Shown: positions 1-11,628 of the stretch, piece by piece
Layout of the letters: each line of letters begins with the position of its first letter
Position numbering within the stretch: position 1 is the first letter of the stretch
Assembly: GCA_037042915.1 (NCBI GenBank)
Contig: CM073200.1
Location: 1,798,001-1,862,000, forward strand
Direction of reading: 5' to 3'
DNA from: Auricularia sp. M13
Taxonomy: Eukaryota; Basidiomycota; Agaricomycetes; Auriculariales; Auriculariaceae
DNA: 64,000 nt
Translations under genes and position numbers: made by a program
The notes under the pieces: model-generated
Databases searched by the model: none
Told to the model about the DNA's origin: nothing
Seen by the model: only the letters and a program-made list of their open reading frames with translations

Positions 1-349
1 GCTCATGCGCCACGAGCGCCTCGCGCAGCGCGGGGTGCAGCTCGCTGCGCGCCGCCGCGCGCTCGGCCTTGCTGGGCGCCGCCGCGGTGGGGCTGAGCGG
101 GGCGTCGAGCGAGCTGCGGCGGGGCGACGGCGACGGTGGGAAGGTGGGGAAGGTGGTGACGAAGGGGCGGAAGTCGGGGTCGTGCTTGCCCGTCGCGTCG
201 CGCCAGGTCGTGTGGGCGTGCGTGGAGTGCATGCTCGAGCACGGCGATTTGTTGCTGTTGGCGGGCTCGATGTGGTAGCACGGGTCGAGCAGGTGCGCGA
301 TCTCCTGCGCCTGGCGCTGGTGTTGCTGGTTGTGGGTGTGGGTGTGCAT
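1..349 (-). CDS. 5' part of an unknown protein gene, running off the window
   Basis: On the minus strand an open frame starts with ATG at 349-347 and stays open to the window edge, giving about 116 residues. It begins with a His/Gln-rich stretch (MHTHTHNQQHQRQ), followed by a region reading AHLLDPCYHIEP and then a Pro/Ser-rich segment. Third codon positions are very rich in G and C, as in the clearly coding HECT gene, which supports real coding. I do not recognise the family and see no membrane segment or catalytic motif. The remainder of the gene lies outside the window. The long ORFs in other frames of this segment are best explained as shadows of high GC content. Confidence 0.55.
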   Translation of the reverse strand, partial: MHTHTHNQQHQRQAQEIAHLLDPCYHIEPANSNKSPCSSMHSTHAHTTWRDATGKHDPDFRPFVTTFPTFPPSPSPRRSSLDAPLSPTAAAPSKAERAAARSELHPALREALVAHE

Positions 350-834
350 CGTCGGGGTGGCGGTTGCTTGGGGAGAGCAAGGGCGGGGCGGGCTTTGGCC
401 TTTTATGTTGCGGATGCGTCAGACCGATCCGGCAATCTTGAGCCGCGCGCCTCAGCTGGCACGCCGCCCGTGACTCAGCGCTCAGCCGTCCCGACCCGCC
501 CGCGTCAGCTCTCAGCTTCACTCGGCGTCCGAATAATGCTTCCACCTCCTCTGCCGCTCTGCCGCCTTCACTGCGAACGCTCCAGAGCGCCGTCGAGACG
601 GCAAGGCACCATCTGACATCTGCCCGACCGTCGCAGAGCCTGATGCCACGTGCGCAGATGGCATCGAGAGCGCGCCGAGGCCCTCGCACTCCACGGCGCA
701 GATGCAGTCTATCTATCTTCTGCCTTTCTTCTCGGCGTGTATTCCTGGCTACTCTGAACAACGTGAAAATCGTACACGTCCTCCCGGGCCGCCGCACGCT
801 CTAGCCCGATCTCGCCCGACCCGAACACCCTCTC
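350..834. other. Upstream region of the leftmost gene; no other gene seen
   Basis: This stretch should hold the promoter and 5' leader of the minus-strand gene starting at 349. It has runs of C and T such as CCACCTCCTCTGCCGCTC near 542, but no clear TATA box. I see no convincing coding frame or RNA gene here. Confidence 0.3.
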
Positions 835-3480
835 ACTGACCGAACCCGTGACGGACGCCGCGTCCGAGTCACTCAGGCGCCCACTCGGCTCCCCGCATTC
901 TGTCATTCAGCACTCTACTGTAATCGGACGATGACGGGCTCGCATCGGATAAGATCTCGCCGAATCGGGATGCACCTCTGTCATCCTTGCGTGCTGAGTC
1001 AGCCCGCGCGAGATCCAGCGGCCGCGCGTCGCTTGGTCAGCGCAGGATGACTCGCGTACCGTATAGTGGAACGTTCTGGGCGCGACGCGCGTCGTCTGCA
1101 GCTGGTCGTCGCTCCGTCAGCCATTGCATTCCTATCGCGCCATCTCGCCGTCACCGACGACTGCCGCCGCTTCTTCAAGACGCTGGTCCAGCACGTTCGG
1201 TATTTCTGCATCGAGCTCTGTCTCCGGTCGAATTGAATTCGGACTTCGGGACAGCGAGCAAAGCGCCGAGCCACGAGGGCGCCGGTATCTATCTGTATTG
1301 TGTCGTTCAGTCGCTGTTCAGTGGCTAGCGCCGGCGAGCTTCTCCCGCCAACAAAGGAGCGCCCGCCCTGCCCCGCTCCGGTGAATTGCAGGATTAGTGC
1401 CTGAAGTGGTAATTGGGTGAAAATCCCGGTGTCAACCTCACAGTGCCGAGTCGCCTCGCACACGTGTGCATTATCTTAAGTTACGGTACAAGTCTCGCAG
1501 TCCTACCCCGCTGCAGATATCGACAAACCCGTGGTCAGGAACGGCTCCTCGCATTGAGTCATAAATTACTCTAATCGGGCTCGAATTAGATCAAATCAGC
1601 TGTCGTTGCGTGCTGAGTCAGCCCCCGCGAAAACTCGCGGGGTTGCCTTGAACGTCACTCAGGCTGGACACTTGGTCAGCGATGGAGTGAACATAACTCG
1701 TGCGGAATGTTCTGGTGCGACGCGCGTAGTCTGGTCGTTGCGCTCGGTCAGCCATGGCATTCCTATTGCACCATCTCACCGTGACCGACGGACTGCCACC
1801 GCTGTAGTACGGTAATCGAGGCGCTGGCATCTATGGAACCTCTTACTCCGGATCCACGTCCAGCACACCGGACGTCGGGGACAGCGAGCAAGGCGCCGAG
1901 AGCCACGAGGCGGCCGGTACCTGTCTATCTGCCTCGCTGCCTCGCTCGTTCAGTCGTTGGCGCCGGCGAGCTTCTCCCGCCACCAAAGGAGCGCTAGTTG
2001 TCGTTCCGGTGAATTGCAAGATTAGGGCCGGAAGTGGTAACTGGGTGAAAATCCCGGTGTCCGTGTCATGATCAAAGCTCAGGCGTTGGCGCCAGACTCT
2101 CTCGCGCGTCCGCCATCCATCGCCAGTGGCTCGTTATCGTTCAACGGCTGTCGACCCCGACACCGGCGTGACGGACGCCGCACTGAATCAGGCGCCCACT
2201 CCCCGCATTCTGTCGTTCAGTCTACTGTAATCGGATAAGATCTCGCCGAATCGGGATCGGGATAGTCATCGGTCAGGGTGCTGAATAAGCCGTGCGAGAT
2301 CCAGCGGCCGCGCGACGGTTGGTCAGCGCAGGATGACTCGCGTATGGTGGAACGTTCTGGGTGCGACGCGTGTCCTCTGGTCGTTGCGCTCGGTCACCGT
2401 CACTGACGACTGCCGCCGCTTCTGCAAGGCGCTGGCATGTACCGGAAGCCTGACGTCCAGCACACCGGACTTCGGGGACAGCGAGCTTAAAGCACGAGGG
2501 CGCCGGTACCTACCTGTCTGTATCGCTGCATCGCTGTTGAGTCGGCTGCATCGTTGGCGCCGGTCAGCTTCTCCCGCCAACAAAGGAGCGCTGGCCCGTC
2601 GTCTGTGCCTGTTCCGGTGAATTGCAGGATTGGGGCCGGAAGAGGTAGGTGGACGAAAATCCCGGTGTCACAGTCAAGCTCAAGTGTGCGTCCGAGTCCC
2701 TCTCCCATGGAATGCGTCGTATTATATGGAAATAGTATAGACTGGCCGATGTCCCGAGGATGTCTCAGGCTCTAGCCTACTGCGTTCCCTCCACGTGCTA
2801 CTAACTTTGTCCCTGGGTTCTGCCCGTTCAGACGCAACTACCAGGTTAACGTCCTCCTGCAGTGTTCGGTCTGGAGTCTGGCTGCCAGTGCTCCCCGCAT
2901 TGATTCTCATAAAAGATTCTGGATGAGGCACGCACGGGAGCGATTAGATCTAGATTAGATCAAATCAGTCAGCCGTTCCTTTGTGTGCTGAGTAAGCGGT
3001 GCGAAAACTTGCGGGGTTGCCAACGCCGCTCACGCTGGACACTTGGTCAGCGATGGAGTGAAGATGACTCGTACACCTACAGAGAACGTTCTGCGTGCGA
3101 CGCGCGGCCTCTGGTCGTTGCTACGTCAGCCATCGTGCCATCTCACCGTGACCGACGACTGCTACTGTACCGTTCTGTAATCGAGGCGCTGGCACCTTCA
3201 CCTTCTGCATCGAGCAAAGTTCTGTAATCGAGGCGCTGGCATGTTCGGAACCTTCTGCATCGAGCACAGTATCCGGAATCGGATCCACGTGGACCGTCCG
3301 CATCGGGACACTACACACCGGGGAGTGCGAGCAAAAGCGCTCCGGGGGGCCGGTATCTACATACTGTATCTGCGTTCAATCGTTGGCGCCGGTCAAGTTT
3401 CAACTTCTGCCGCGAGCTGAGCGCTCGCTGCGCAGACAGAGTGGTCGGTGAATCTCATTGACACCGTCGACCAAACAATT
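835..3480 (+). repeat. Array of four diverged 0.6-0.7 kb repeat units
   Basis: Four degenerate units lie head to tail, roughly 835-1500, 1550-2110, 2150-2720 and 2880-3480. Shared landmarks in order are TGCTGAGT(C/A)AGC, GGTCAGCG(C/A)(A/T)GGA(T/G)TGA, GGAACGTTCTG followed by TGCGACGCG, a block on cggacttcggggacagcgag, CGGTATCTA or CGGTACCT, CTTCTCCCGCCA, AAAGGAGCGC, GGTGAATTGCA and GTGAAAATCCCGGTGTC. A weak fifth trace (AAAGGAGCGCCCGTCGTCG, then GGTGAATTT) appears near 4025-4060. No unit has a long conserved reading frame. The array could be old tandem duplications of a gene fragment or of a mobile-element piece; the sequence does not decide. Confidence 0.6.
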
Positions 3481-4424
3481 GCATGAATACCCTGACATCT
3501 CAGTACAGCCACAGATCTCCCGCAAACTTCCACGCGGGGAATGCACTGCAGCTGCCAGGACGTCTCCGCAGTGGTCCTTCTCGTATGTCATTGTCTGCCA
3601 GTGACAGGAGTCGACGTCAATTCGCGGGTTCCGTGACAGGATTGGAATGTTAATGTATACTGTAAATTCGACTCACTATACTGCGCAGGGGGTGCAAGAG
3701 CGTTACTAACAGCTGATGCTAACTGGCGATGAGATCCAGATTAGATACTATAATCAAACTGAGGATAATGTTCCTGACAGAATCAAACAGCCAGCCGACT
3801 TGGAGTAAACAGCAGGTTCGGGCATTCATTCATTCATTCATTCGATTACGAACTGACTTATGCAGGGAGAGAAGTTCTGGTAGCGGCCTTAGTCATCCCG
3901 GACGGCGTTCCCTGCCACTGCAAGTCCAAGGCGCAGAGCAGCTGCTGGCTGACGACCTGGACACCGACCAGCGACATTCAGACCATATAGGAGCATTGCG
4001 ACGCGCTGCATCTCAGGCTGCCGAGAGGAAAGGAGCGCCCGTCGTCGTGCTAAGGTGAATTTTGTCTCGGTGTTGTGTTGCCACGCGCAGGAGAAGTGCA
4101 TGCACCCGAGGTGAACCTCCGAATAGACGCTCGCCAGTGGAATGGACGTGCAGGGCGAATCAGGCGCGCAATGCCAGCGTTGGTCGCTGCTGCTGCTTGA
4201 GTTGCCAGGTACACCCGGTTCGGCATGGCAGGGTCGGAAAACTGAACGAGCTTCCCACGATGACGCGAATCCCAATTGCAGTCGGTAAGTCAGAGGCTCT
4301 CGGGCTGTGGAGAACGTGATACGAGTTCCTGGTTGGGAGCTACATAGCGCCCGTCGTCGGTGAATCTGCGGCTGCGATTCTTTCCTGCGTATGTAGACGC
4401 CTGCGGAGTGCAGTTCACGAATAC
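3481..4424. other. Intergenic stretch with a short ATTC microsatellite
   Basis: No supported gene. There is a short (ATTC)n tract at about 3824-3843, and near 4020-4060 a piece that matches the 3' part of the upstream repeat units. Short ORFs here show no family signal. Confidence 0.35.
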
Positions 4425-4694
4425 TTGTGGGATGCGTTTAGCCACCTCTTCTTCCTCTCGATGCATTTACGCGCAGCTCAGACATTTGCCGTCGACCTCA
4501 ACTACGAGGGGACGTGCAGACTAGGTGCGGCCACGGCAAGCCTTATGCTGAAAGGCCTTGCCACGCATGGAACCTCCTATCGTAGAGTGCTCCATATCCG
4601 CGGCTTCGGCCCGGATGTCGTGCGCAACATTGACCCGTTGGTCATACAGCAACTCGAAACAAAGGTCGAATTTGACATAGCGCCGCAGATTTGA
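4425..4694 (+). pseudogene. C-terminal fragment of an F-box family gene
   Basis: The frame ends with VLHIRGFGPDVVRNIDPL and a short acidic/hydrophobic tail, matching the ends of the intact F-box genes in this window (for example GLPVLHVRGFGPDVV in the gene at 42.6-44.3 kb). No F-box lies upstream in a joinable frame, so this is a 3' remnant. A second remnant at 8130-8416 carries nearly the same block (AVDLNYEG versus TVDLECDG, then the GLATHG and RGFG motifs). The similarity continues about 120 nt past both stop codons, so the two are duplicates of one gene end. Confidence 0.65.
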
Positions 4695-5039
4695 CGGACA
4701 TACCTCCGTCACGATTAGAGTGTTTGCTTTTTTTTGCCAATGCTTCCAAATTTCATCCTTTCGAAGTTCGCATCTGAACAAGCCTCGACGAACTAGTCTC
4801 TAGTGCTGAATAATTGAAAGTCGTCACTGTGCATAATTGATGTCTGGTGCGGTGGTACCTTCCGATTTCACGCTTGGAGCGCTGCTCACCTCCAATTTCG
4901 AGGCACTATCCATTTGGCAGGGAACAGGTCAGAGAATTAGAACAGTGAGCTGCGATAGTTGCAGTTTTCTACTTACACAGCGCCATCGCCCTATCTCACA
5001 CAAACAGCGTCACGGTCAATCCTTCCTAATATCTCAATC

Positions 5040-5394
5040 TCAGCCGCGGAACCTCAAACCGCGAAGACAATGTCCTAGCAGCGTCCAGGAGCGCACGATC
5101 CTCCTGCTGAGGACCTTGACGGGTTTCTTGACGTCCGGCGGGAACGTATTCACCTCGATGTCGCACACGGTGCCCGGCGCGGGGAGCGTTCTGTTGCGGA
5201 AGTATACGCGGATGTGCTTGGCCGTGCAGAGCAACGGCCCGGCGAGCGAGCAGTGCTGCAAATCAGTACACGGAGTCAGTGATATGTACCTATGGGAGGA
5301 TGTGAAGAGCCTTGCTGAGACGCACGCCAGGACTATTCTGCGTGAGGACTACGGCGACCTTGAACCCCTTGGACATCTTCTTAGCGCTGTACAT
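5040..5394 (-). other. Possible fragment of an unrecognised coding gene
   Basis: Two adjacent minus-strand open segments look protein-like: 5394-5290 (starting MYSAKKMSKGFKVAVVLT) and 5255-5040 (HCSLAGPLLCTAKHIRVYF, continuing through NRTLPAPGTVCDIEVN). The AG at 5256-5257 before the second segment would serve as an acceptor. However, the first segment reaches a stop just before the candidate donor, and the implied intron would be only 34 nt. I do not recognise the family. It is probably a gene relic or a badly resolved exon pair. Confidence 0.25.
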
Positions 5395-5778
5395 ATGTCA
5401 CCTTGATCAGTCGGAGAGAACACAGAGGATGGCTGGTGACTGAGCACGCACGCCCAATAGGGGAGTGACCGGATCTTCAGCGAACATGGTGAGCGCTGTG
5501 AATGAGCAGCTGGGAGCGCGAACTGACCTGCTTCGTTTCCGATTAGCAGTATCGGGTGTTGCCCGCGAATGGACCTGTTGAATTAAGCATCAGCAGTCTG
5601 CAGACAACAAAGTGGGCGCGCGGGGAAGACACACCGTTGAATCGTTCCACGGCGCGGACCTTCCACCAACTACGCACAAGCGCGTCAGATATATTTGCCT
5701 GGAATACAAAATAGATGCAGACAGCACAACGCACATGCAGGTCGCATGGATCTTCCACAAGTCCGCAAAAACGGACGT

Positions 5779-6470
5779 CTAAGCCATTTTAGCATACCGT
5801 CTCCGCGTCTGCTCAAGATCCCCGCGCAGCTCGTCGCCGTCGCTGCATGCGACAACATACAGAGCCTCACCAGGCACAGTCAACGTCCCGTCCGTGCCGC
5901 AGCGCCAGCTGGACATTGTACGACCAATGAGCGCGTACAACGGCCATCCGTCGCCGCGCTCGCCGCCGTCGAGCGCGGCGAAGAGCGGCGCGAAGCCGTG
6001 CACAGCTTGTACAGCGTGAGGAATAGCTGGCCGCGCGCGATCAGAGAGCATATTGACGTCCAGCGGCTCTTTCGCCGTGCGCGATAGCACTGTGACCAAA
6101 AGAGGAAGGCTTTTCCGAATGCCAGAGTAGCCTAAGTCAATGCGGGACCAGAGAGCGGGCGAGGCAAGGGCGGCCGCACGCCACGCTCGCGACACATGCG
6201 AGACTGCAATGCGGATGCGCAATGGGAGGGGGACGAAGCAAAGCAAGAGCACTTCGTCGGAATGTGCATAAGACTATCCCGGTTCCAGTTATGCATTGCG
6301 CCGCAGAGCGTGCGCAAAGTCGAGTCCATGACGCACTCAAAGACTTGGTTGATAACCTCAGCACTGTGGACAATGATCAGGACATCCCGAGCCAAACCAT
6401 TGCTCGCTTACTCTGTACCGTATGGTAGCGCATCGAAGTACTCGTTGACGCAGCTCATCATTGCAAAAGT
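5779..6470 (-). pseudogene. F-box gene, 5' truncated and frameshifted
   Basis: Minus-strand homologue of the local F-box family. The end of exon 1 (MMSCVNEYFDALPYGTE) is followed by a donor gtaagc, an acceptor ccacag, and then SAEVINQVFECVMDSTLRT. The F-box reads VLLLCFVPLPLRIRIAVSHV followed by SRAWR and ALWSRIDLGYSG. Inside the F-box, at the expected IPDE, one base is missing, so the upstream and downstream halves are in different frames. Exon 1 is cut at its 5' side by the 1.66 kb repeat that starts at 6470. The remaining LRR-like body is short and ends at 5779, so the 3' part is missing too. It is most likely non-functional. Confidence 0.65.
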
Positions 6471-8129
6471 ACCAGGAGAAATGATAAAACATCCCCGTTA
6501 AGAATGTCATGTTTTGTTTAAATATTCCCGTTAAGGATTGCCAGCCAGATATTCCATGTCCATGAGATATATTATGTGGTGTGTTAAATACACTGGCTGC
6601 TCGCCAATAGAGCTTCAATTAAGATCCGGAGTTAAATTTTCTCTGCGATCAATGTTCTCATTGTTGATCAAACAACCAGAGCCATGTCAATTACAATTGT
6701 TTCTATGGGCTACAGCTGCTGAATTCGACTGCATTTATGGACTGTACGACTGTTTAATCAAATCAAATTTTGTCAATTAACATAAAACATGATACACAAA
6801 CCTGTCAAGACTGAGTTGTACAGGCAGGTGTCAATCCTAGCGGCTGTTGAACCACGACAGCTGCCACACTCCCTTGCAGCTGTCAAACCATTGCAGCTGT
6901 CGACAGTTGTCAGCTGTCGTCCAGGAATGGCATTGACGTACCTGCACATCAAGGATGAATCAAACAGTCTTGGCTCTGATTGATCAAATGTATACTGATG
7001 AAACAAATGAAAATGTGTACAAAATGACCTTCGCAGGATGGAACCATCGCTCCCTATTTTCACCTGCTGCATGAGGCATGAGTGGCGGCAGACCATCCAT
7101 GAGCATTAACCAACTGGACTAAGTGACCATGCTCAACCACTGTTAATTACTTAATATATCCACACATATCTCACACGTTAAATTAGTTGGCTGGCCGATT
7201 AATGTCCAGATGCCAATGTCAAACTGTCGCAGGTGCCAAAAGCATCTGTCATAGTCAGGCCTGGTAGATGCCTCTTAGACAGCTGCCCAACCTGCCGACA
7301 GCACTATAAACCATCAGCCACTCATGATTGAACATCTTGAGATTCAATAATCAGAGTGTTCCAAACGCAACAAGTCCTTTTCATGATTGAACGTACTGCA
7401 GTGCAACCCAAAAGAGTGTTTTGAGAGTACAAGTCCTTCCAGGTTCAGCATGTTTGAACGATCAGTTTTGATTGATCAAGCACACGCTTGGCCCTCGAGG
7501 CCCTGTGTGTTGCAGTACTATGCACAGTAAGTAATGCGAGAGTGACAAGATAGTTCGATATGATACACAAGACTTGATGGCACCACCCGTGGGGGGGGGG
7601 ATGATGCGAGAAGAGCCTGTGCAGTGGGAGCCCAGTGTGGATTGGTGACCTGAGTACCGGATGGTTCATTGATGGGACCAGTGTTCATCCTGTCGAAGAC
7701 ATTAAATTAAGATTTGAGATTTGACAAAGGCTACACCAAGACTCTGGCTATAGAATGGTATTATGATATTCCTTTTTAATGAGCATTTCATCTGTGTACG
7801 AGTGAGCAAAGTCTGCCAGCCAGTGTAGCAGAGTCACCTCGCGGCCTCAGCCACCAGTGTTTCTCTCACTGCATTTAAGATGTCGAACTAGGATTCGAAA
7901 TTCAACAATTTCAGCACCAATGGTATAGTAAGAAGTCTGTCTGGTAACCTCCTTTTTAGGATGACATTTCGACTCTATACATGTGAGCAAACTCTCACGA
8001 AGGGTTATTACATCATTCCAAACATTACAACTGTAAAACTCGGCAGAAGCCTGAGGCGAGAACGACAATGTCTGCTGTATGGTGTACACTATCCCAGGCA
8101 TCCATATGAAGTCAATTGGTCCAGTTCCC
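6470..8129 (+). repeat. 1.66 kb non-coding AT-rich repeat, copy 1
   Basis: This segment recurs almost unchanged at 32388-34043 (same orientation) and 34131-35781 (inverted). It is clearly richer in A and T than its surroundings and has no ORF longer than about 110 codons. The common left boundary is TACCAGGAGAAATG; the right end reads CAATTGGTCCAGTTCCC. Features inside are a cluster of CAGCTGTC/GACAGCTG motifs (about 6855-6925 and 7274), a TATA-like ctataaa near 7305, a G run near 7590, and near the left end an AAAACAT/ATGTTTT inverted repeat. Seen in the reverse direction the left end reads ...CTCCTGG followed by T in all three copies. That would fit a Helitron 3' end, but no TC start is visible. 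The family is not settled. This copy cuts exon 1 of the F-box pseudogene on its left. Confidence 0.75.
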
Positions 8130-8416
8130 GTGCTGCCTACCGAGTGCGACTACGAGTGGAGCGAGTTCGGCCAACTCGTCCTCCTCTCGTTGCGTTTCCC
8201 CACAGTTCGCAAATTCACCGTCGACTTGGAATGCGACGGGGGGTGCCGACCAGGCCTTGCCACGGCAAGCCGTATGCTGAACGGCCTTGCCACCCATGGA
8301 TCAAGTTCTTTCCAGACCTCCTTATCCGCGGCTTCGGCGCGGATGTTGTGCGCAACATTGACCCATGGCTCATGCAGCAACTCGAAATGAAGGTCGAATT
8401 TGACATGTCGCAGTAG
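8130..8416 (+). pseudogene. C-terminal F-box family fragment next to repeat copy 1
   Basis: Immediately after the repeat the plus strand carries TVDLECDGGCRPGLATASRM and then, after a frame change near 8305, LLIRGFGADVVRNIDPWLMQ and VEFDMSQ with a stop. It is the duplicate of the fragment at 4425-4694. No F-box or LRR-like body precedes it, because the 1.66 kb repeat lies there. It is a non-functional remnant. Confidence 0.6.
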
Positions 8417-9042
8417 ACTTGACGAGTGTACACCATCACGATCATAGTTCCTTTGACTCTGACCGATGCTTCCTCATTTCACCGTCGAACCTGCCGAAGC
8501 GCCGCACTAGTGACTAGTAGAGATTAATTGGAAGCTATTGCTGGGCGGTACTGACACAAATGCTGTTCCGCGAGTTACAAGTGTTCATGACACGGTCAGC
8601 GCGGACGAGAGCACCGTCCGGGAGCGCTACGAGACTCTCGACACCGAATAACCGCAGGCAGCAATACCTCCCGCGCTCGGATCCTTGGCCCGAGCCTCTG
8701 ATTGCTCGCCTAAACCGCAACATAGCCCTTTCTCTGCAAGAATATGCACGCAAACTGCGGTATCAGAGTGAGATGCTGCATAATTAAGACCTCTCTAGCT
8801 CGCGCTGCTGGATCATCCGCTGAAAGCCGTACTCGCTGACTGAGCAGCGCAATGCACTTCGGGCTGCGCGGTATCACCGGACTGGAGGGGCAATTGTTGG
8901 GCATTGGAGACCGAAATTTACCAGAGGACAGATGTGGTAGAATACACGCACCCACTTGCGACGGGTCCACACCCGCTCAGACATCCGTAAAGCATGCAAT
9001 TCGACATGCAGCCCCTGTCGATCCATTTCACCGGGTATCGGT
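8417..9042. other. Spacer with duplicated 3' flank
   Basis: The first 120 nt match the 3' flank of the fragment at 4425-4694 (GATGCTTCC, then CACTAGTGACTAGT versus GAACTAGTCTCTAGT). The remainder shows no supported gene. Confidence 0.4.
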
Positions 9043-10600
9043 TTACGATGCTGCGAGCGGAAATGGTGCAGAAAAATGTCCAAGTCGCGGTGATCGCGTG
9101 ACGTCCAAATCCCACCTACAATGCAGCGGAACTTGACGGCGCCCGAGGTACCGCGCTACCGCGACACCACGAAGGTCCTCGTCGCTCCATGCGCGGGATG
9201 TCTCCCACAGGGCCAGACGCGGCGCTAGTATTGGCGACGAGATCGTCAGTCGCTCAGCACGGCACGTGCGACGTGACGTCGGACGAAGTATAAGCAGAAG
9301 CACCCGATCGGTCTTGCGCAGATGCTTGCGTTCGTGCTGGCAGAATAGACCAGCGCGGGACGGCCAGATGACCAAGCTAGTCTGTGAGGCGACCAATGGT
9401 GATTGAATAGACACGAGTTGGAAGTCAACCTGCGCTCCGTCAACCCAGCGCGCCATCGCCTGTGCTATGGATTGTAACAACCGCGCGAGAGTGAGCTTTG
9501 AATCCGTGTATGACTTGTGCACACGATGGATGCGTCCAGGCTGATACGAAGCGGACCAGGGTGCTAGTTAAACGGCAGACGTCGACGGGCACTCTACCAC
9601 CCTGGCGCGGGTAACGCGGTCTGAGCGCAGAGCCGCAGCAAACATGTTCAAATGATCAGCGGCAAGAATGTACGAGCAGCCCTTTTCGTAGCTGTCGGGC
9701 AGTCTGTTCTCGACATCGAAACAAATCAGAGCACCAGCAGCATAAGTTATCACGCTGCAGCCAAGATCTTCGCGAAAACCCCTGCTTAGAACGGCTATAA
9801 AGATCCAAAGAACTCACTGCGGAAGGAGTTTGTATCTCGAGGGGCGAACTGCTGCACAAATTGTCGAGCGCGTGAAGCTGGCTGGAAGCGTTGGCGGGCC
9901 CAGATCATGTTGCCCCTGAACCGCTGTAGCCTCGAGTCATCGCTGAGAAGAGCAAAGAGATAGAAGACGGTATTGCGACAGGGACATGGGGCATAGGATT
10001 CTACGCATGAGCAGTCGGAACGCGCGAGGCTGAGCACCAAGTGTAGAATCTGCCGACGGAATGGCGCCCAGATTTACGAAAGCAAAAGAGACGCACGCGC
10101 GCGCCGTTACCATAGCAAGCGACGGGCGAGATCTTGGCGACGCAGGCGAGTGCAGTCAGGCTCAGGTTCTGCAAGGGAGTTCTGCTGGCGGATAGCGCGT
10201 TATGGAAACAGGCGTTACGAAGGCAGACAGAGAGCGACAAGACGGGAGATTATTAAGACAGGGACGCGAGCGCACGGGTGTGGATGCTGCGCTGCCCGGG
10301 GACGCGCGCGTCGAATCGGTCGCGAAGGGCAACTTTAACAGCGCCAATATGAGTCAAACGCCGCCATTCCATGTCGCAGATGCAAATCCTAGAGTCGAGT
10401 CGATTGGTCTGTCGCGCATGCGGCCCATTCGTTGCATGCTCGTCGTGGTCAAAAGCCAAGAGTAAAATCGCGGTCCGAACTCCGCCACAGCCCGCCAACA
10501 ACTGCAGCTGCTTTCCACTATGAGCCATAGTCCTTGCAGAGCCGCGGAGGAATGTGGCCGACGAGAAGAAGAAACTAAGTCGAGTCAAGTCCTCGTGCAC
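9043..10600 (-). pseudogene. Unknown gene family A, copy 1, decayed
   Basis: Minus-strand segments resemble, piece by piece and in the same order, the plus-strand locus at 38280-39400. Examples are GGVRTAILLLAFDHD versus RGVRTAICLFAFDHD; RTPLQNLSLTALACVAKIS versus RTPLQNLHLTAFARVARLS; ALLSDDSRLQRF versus ALLSDDLKLWWL; IIWARQ-type and VQQ(F/A)APR blocks; and an LALW/LALC block near 9200. The similarity is at the amino-acid level, so an ancestral protein is likely, but it is spread over several frames in both copies. I do not recognise the family. It lies directly downstream of the LRR-like pseudogene at 10.6-11.6 kb, as its partner lies downstream of the gene at 36.8 kb. Confidence 0.45.
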
Positions 10601-10610
10601 TAATAGAGGG

Positions 10611-11628
10611 CTACGTCACATACTCAAGCCGTACCGGCCGCACGCGCCAAAGCTCAGCGAGCGCCCGCCTATCCTCGTCACCGACCTCAAAACCAAGCAG
10701 CCGAACGGACACCAGGCGCCGCAAATGCGCGCACTCGGCGGCGAGCTGCACCACGCGGTGTATATCATCGGGCGGGCGCGCCGCCGCCGCAGCGGCAGAG
10801 CGGATTGTCACCGTGCGCAGCGAGATCCCAGCGGGTGCGTGTGCGAGGAGCTCAAACGCGTCAGCGAGCGCAGCGCCACGCGGCATTCCCAGGCCCAGGA
10901 TGCGCATGCGCGCGAGCGCCGCGAAGACGGGCCGCACGCGCGGCAGCAGCACGCGCGCGTCGCCGCGCAGGCGCAGGTCAAGTCGTTCGATCCGAGGCGC
11001 CGCGACTCGCGAGCGCGATGGCGTCCACTAGCGGCGCCGCGCCGGCGTCCATGTGCGCGACGATGGCGATGCGCAGCTCGGTGAGCGTGCGGCGTGAGTG
11101 CGCGATAAGGCGCGTGCAGGCGGGCACGGGCAGCGTCTGAGCGTGTCGGTGCACAGGCTGAATGCTGGCGGCAATGCGGGAAGATTCGCGGCGGTCTCCG
11201 GCGGTACGATGTCCGGACGCGTCATTGGTACGTACACGCTCAGGTTGCGCAACACGGGCATGTGCGGGAAGAGGGCGAAGAGCGCCTGGGTGATGCTGGC
11301 GCTGGCGGAGAGCGTGTTCAACCAGAGGTTGATGATCAGCGTCTCGAGTCGGGCGAAAGCAGAGCATGACGTCGGTTCGGTCGTGTGTATGTCGTCGTGC
11401 AAGTGCAAGATGATGCTCTGCAGCTGGATGTGGCGGGTGTGCGGGCATTGCTTCCCGAGAGCCAGGCGAGTCGTAAAGGCAACGCGCGAGCCGCCCCGGA
11501 TAGTGGACTCGCGAAAGACCTGGACGACCGTCGCTGACGAGGCAAGGACGGCTAGAACGCCTATGGCGCATAAAAATGCGTGGTCGCTGTCGTCCACGGA
11601 GGCGTAAAACTAGCGATGTAGGCTGCAT
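10611..11628 (-). pseudogene. LRR-like gene family B, copy 1, frameshifted
   Basis: Paralogue of the intact genes at 36843-37853 and 62753-63799. The N-terminal part (DDSDHAFLCAIGVLAVLASS, then GGSRVAF, LALGKQCPHTRHIQLQSI) is in one frame. The middle part (VPACTRLIAHSRRTLTELRI) is in a second. The C-terminal part (LLPRVRPVFAALARMRIL through RRLVSVRLLGFEVGDEDRR and RLEYVT) is in a third. This means at least two frameshifts, near 11145 and 10980, relative to the intact copies. The family has regularly spaced leucines like an F-box/LRR receptor body but no F-box I can see. It is likely non-functional. Confidence 0.65.

Noticed and set aside
5-616. 203-codon plus-strand ORF at the left end
   Set aside because: It is Arg/Gly/Ala-rich low complexity and antisense to a frame with coding-like third positions; best explained as a shadow.
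6470-8129. The 1.66 kb repeat called as a solo LTR
   Set aside because: The TATA-like box and AT-rich layout are suggestive, but no TG/CA ends with a short target duplication can be placed.
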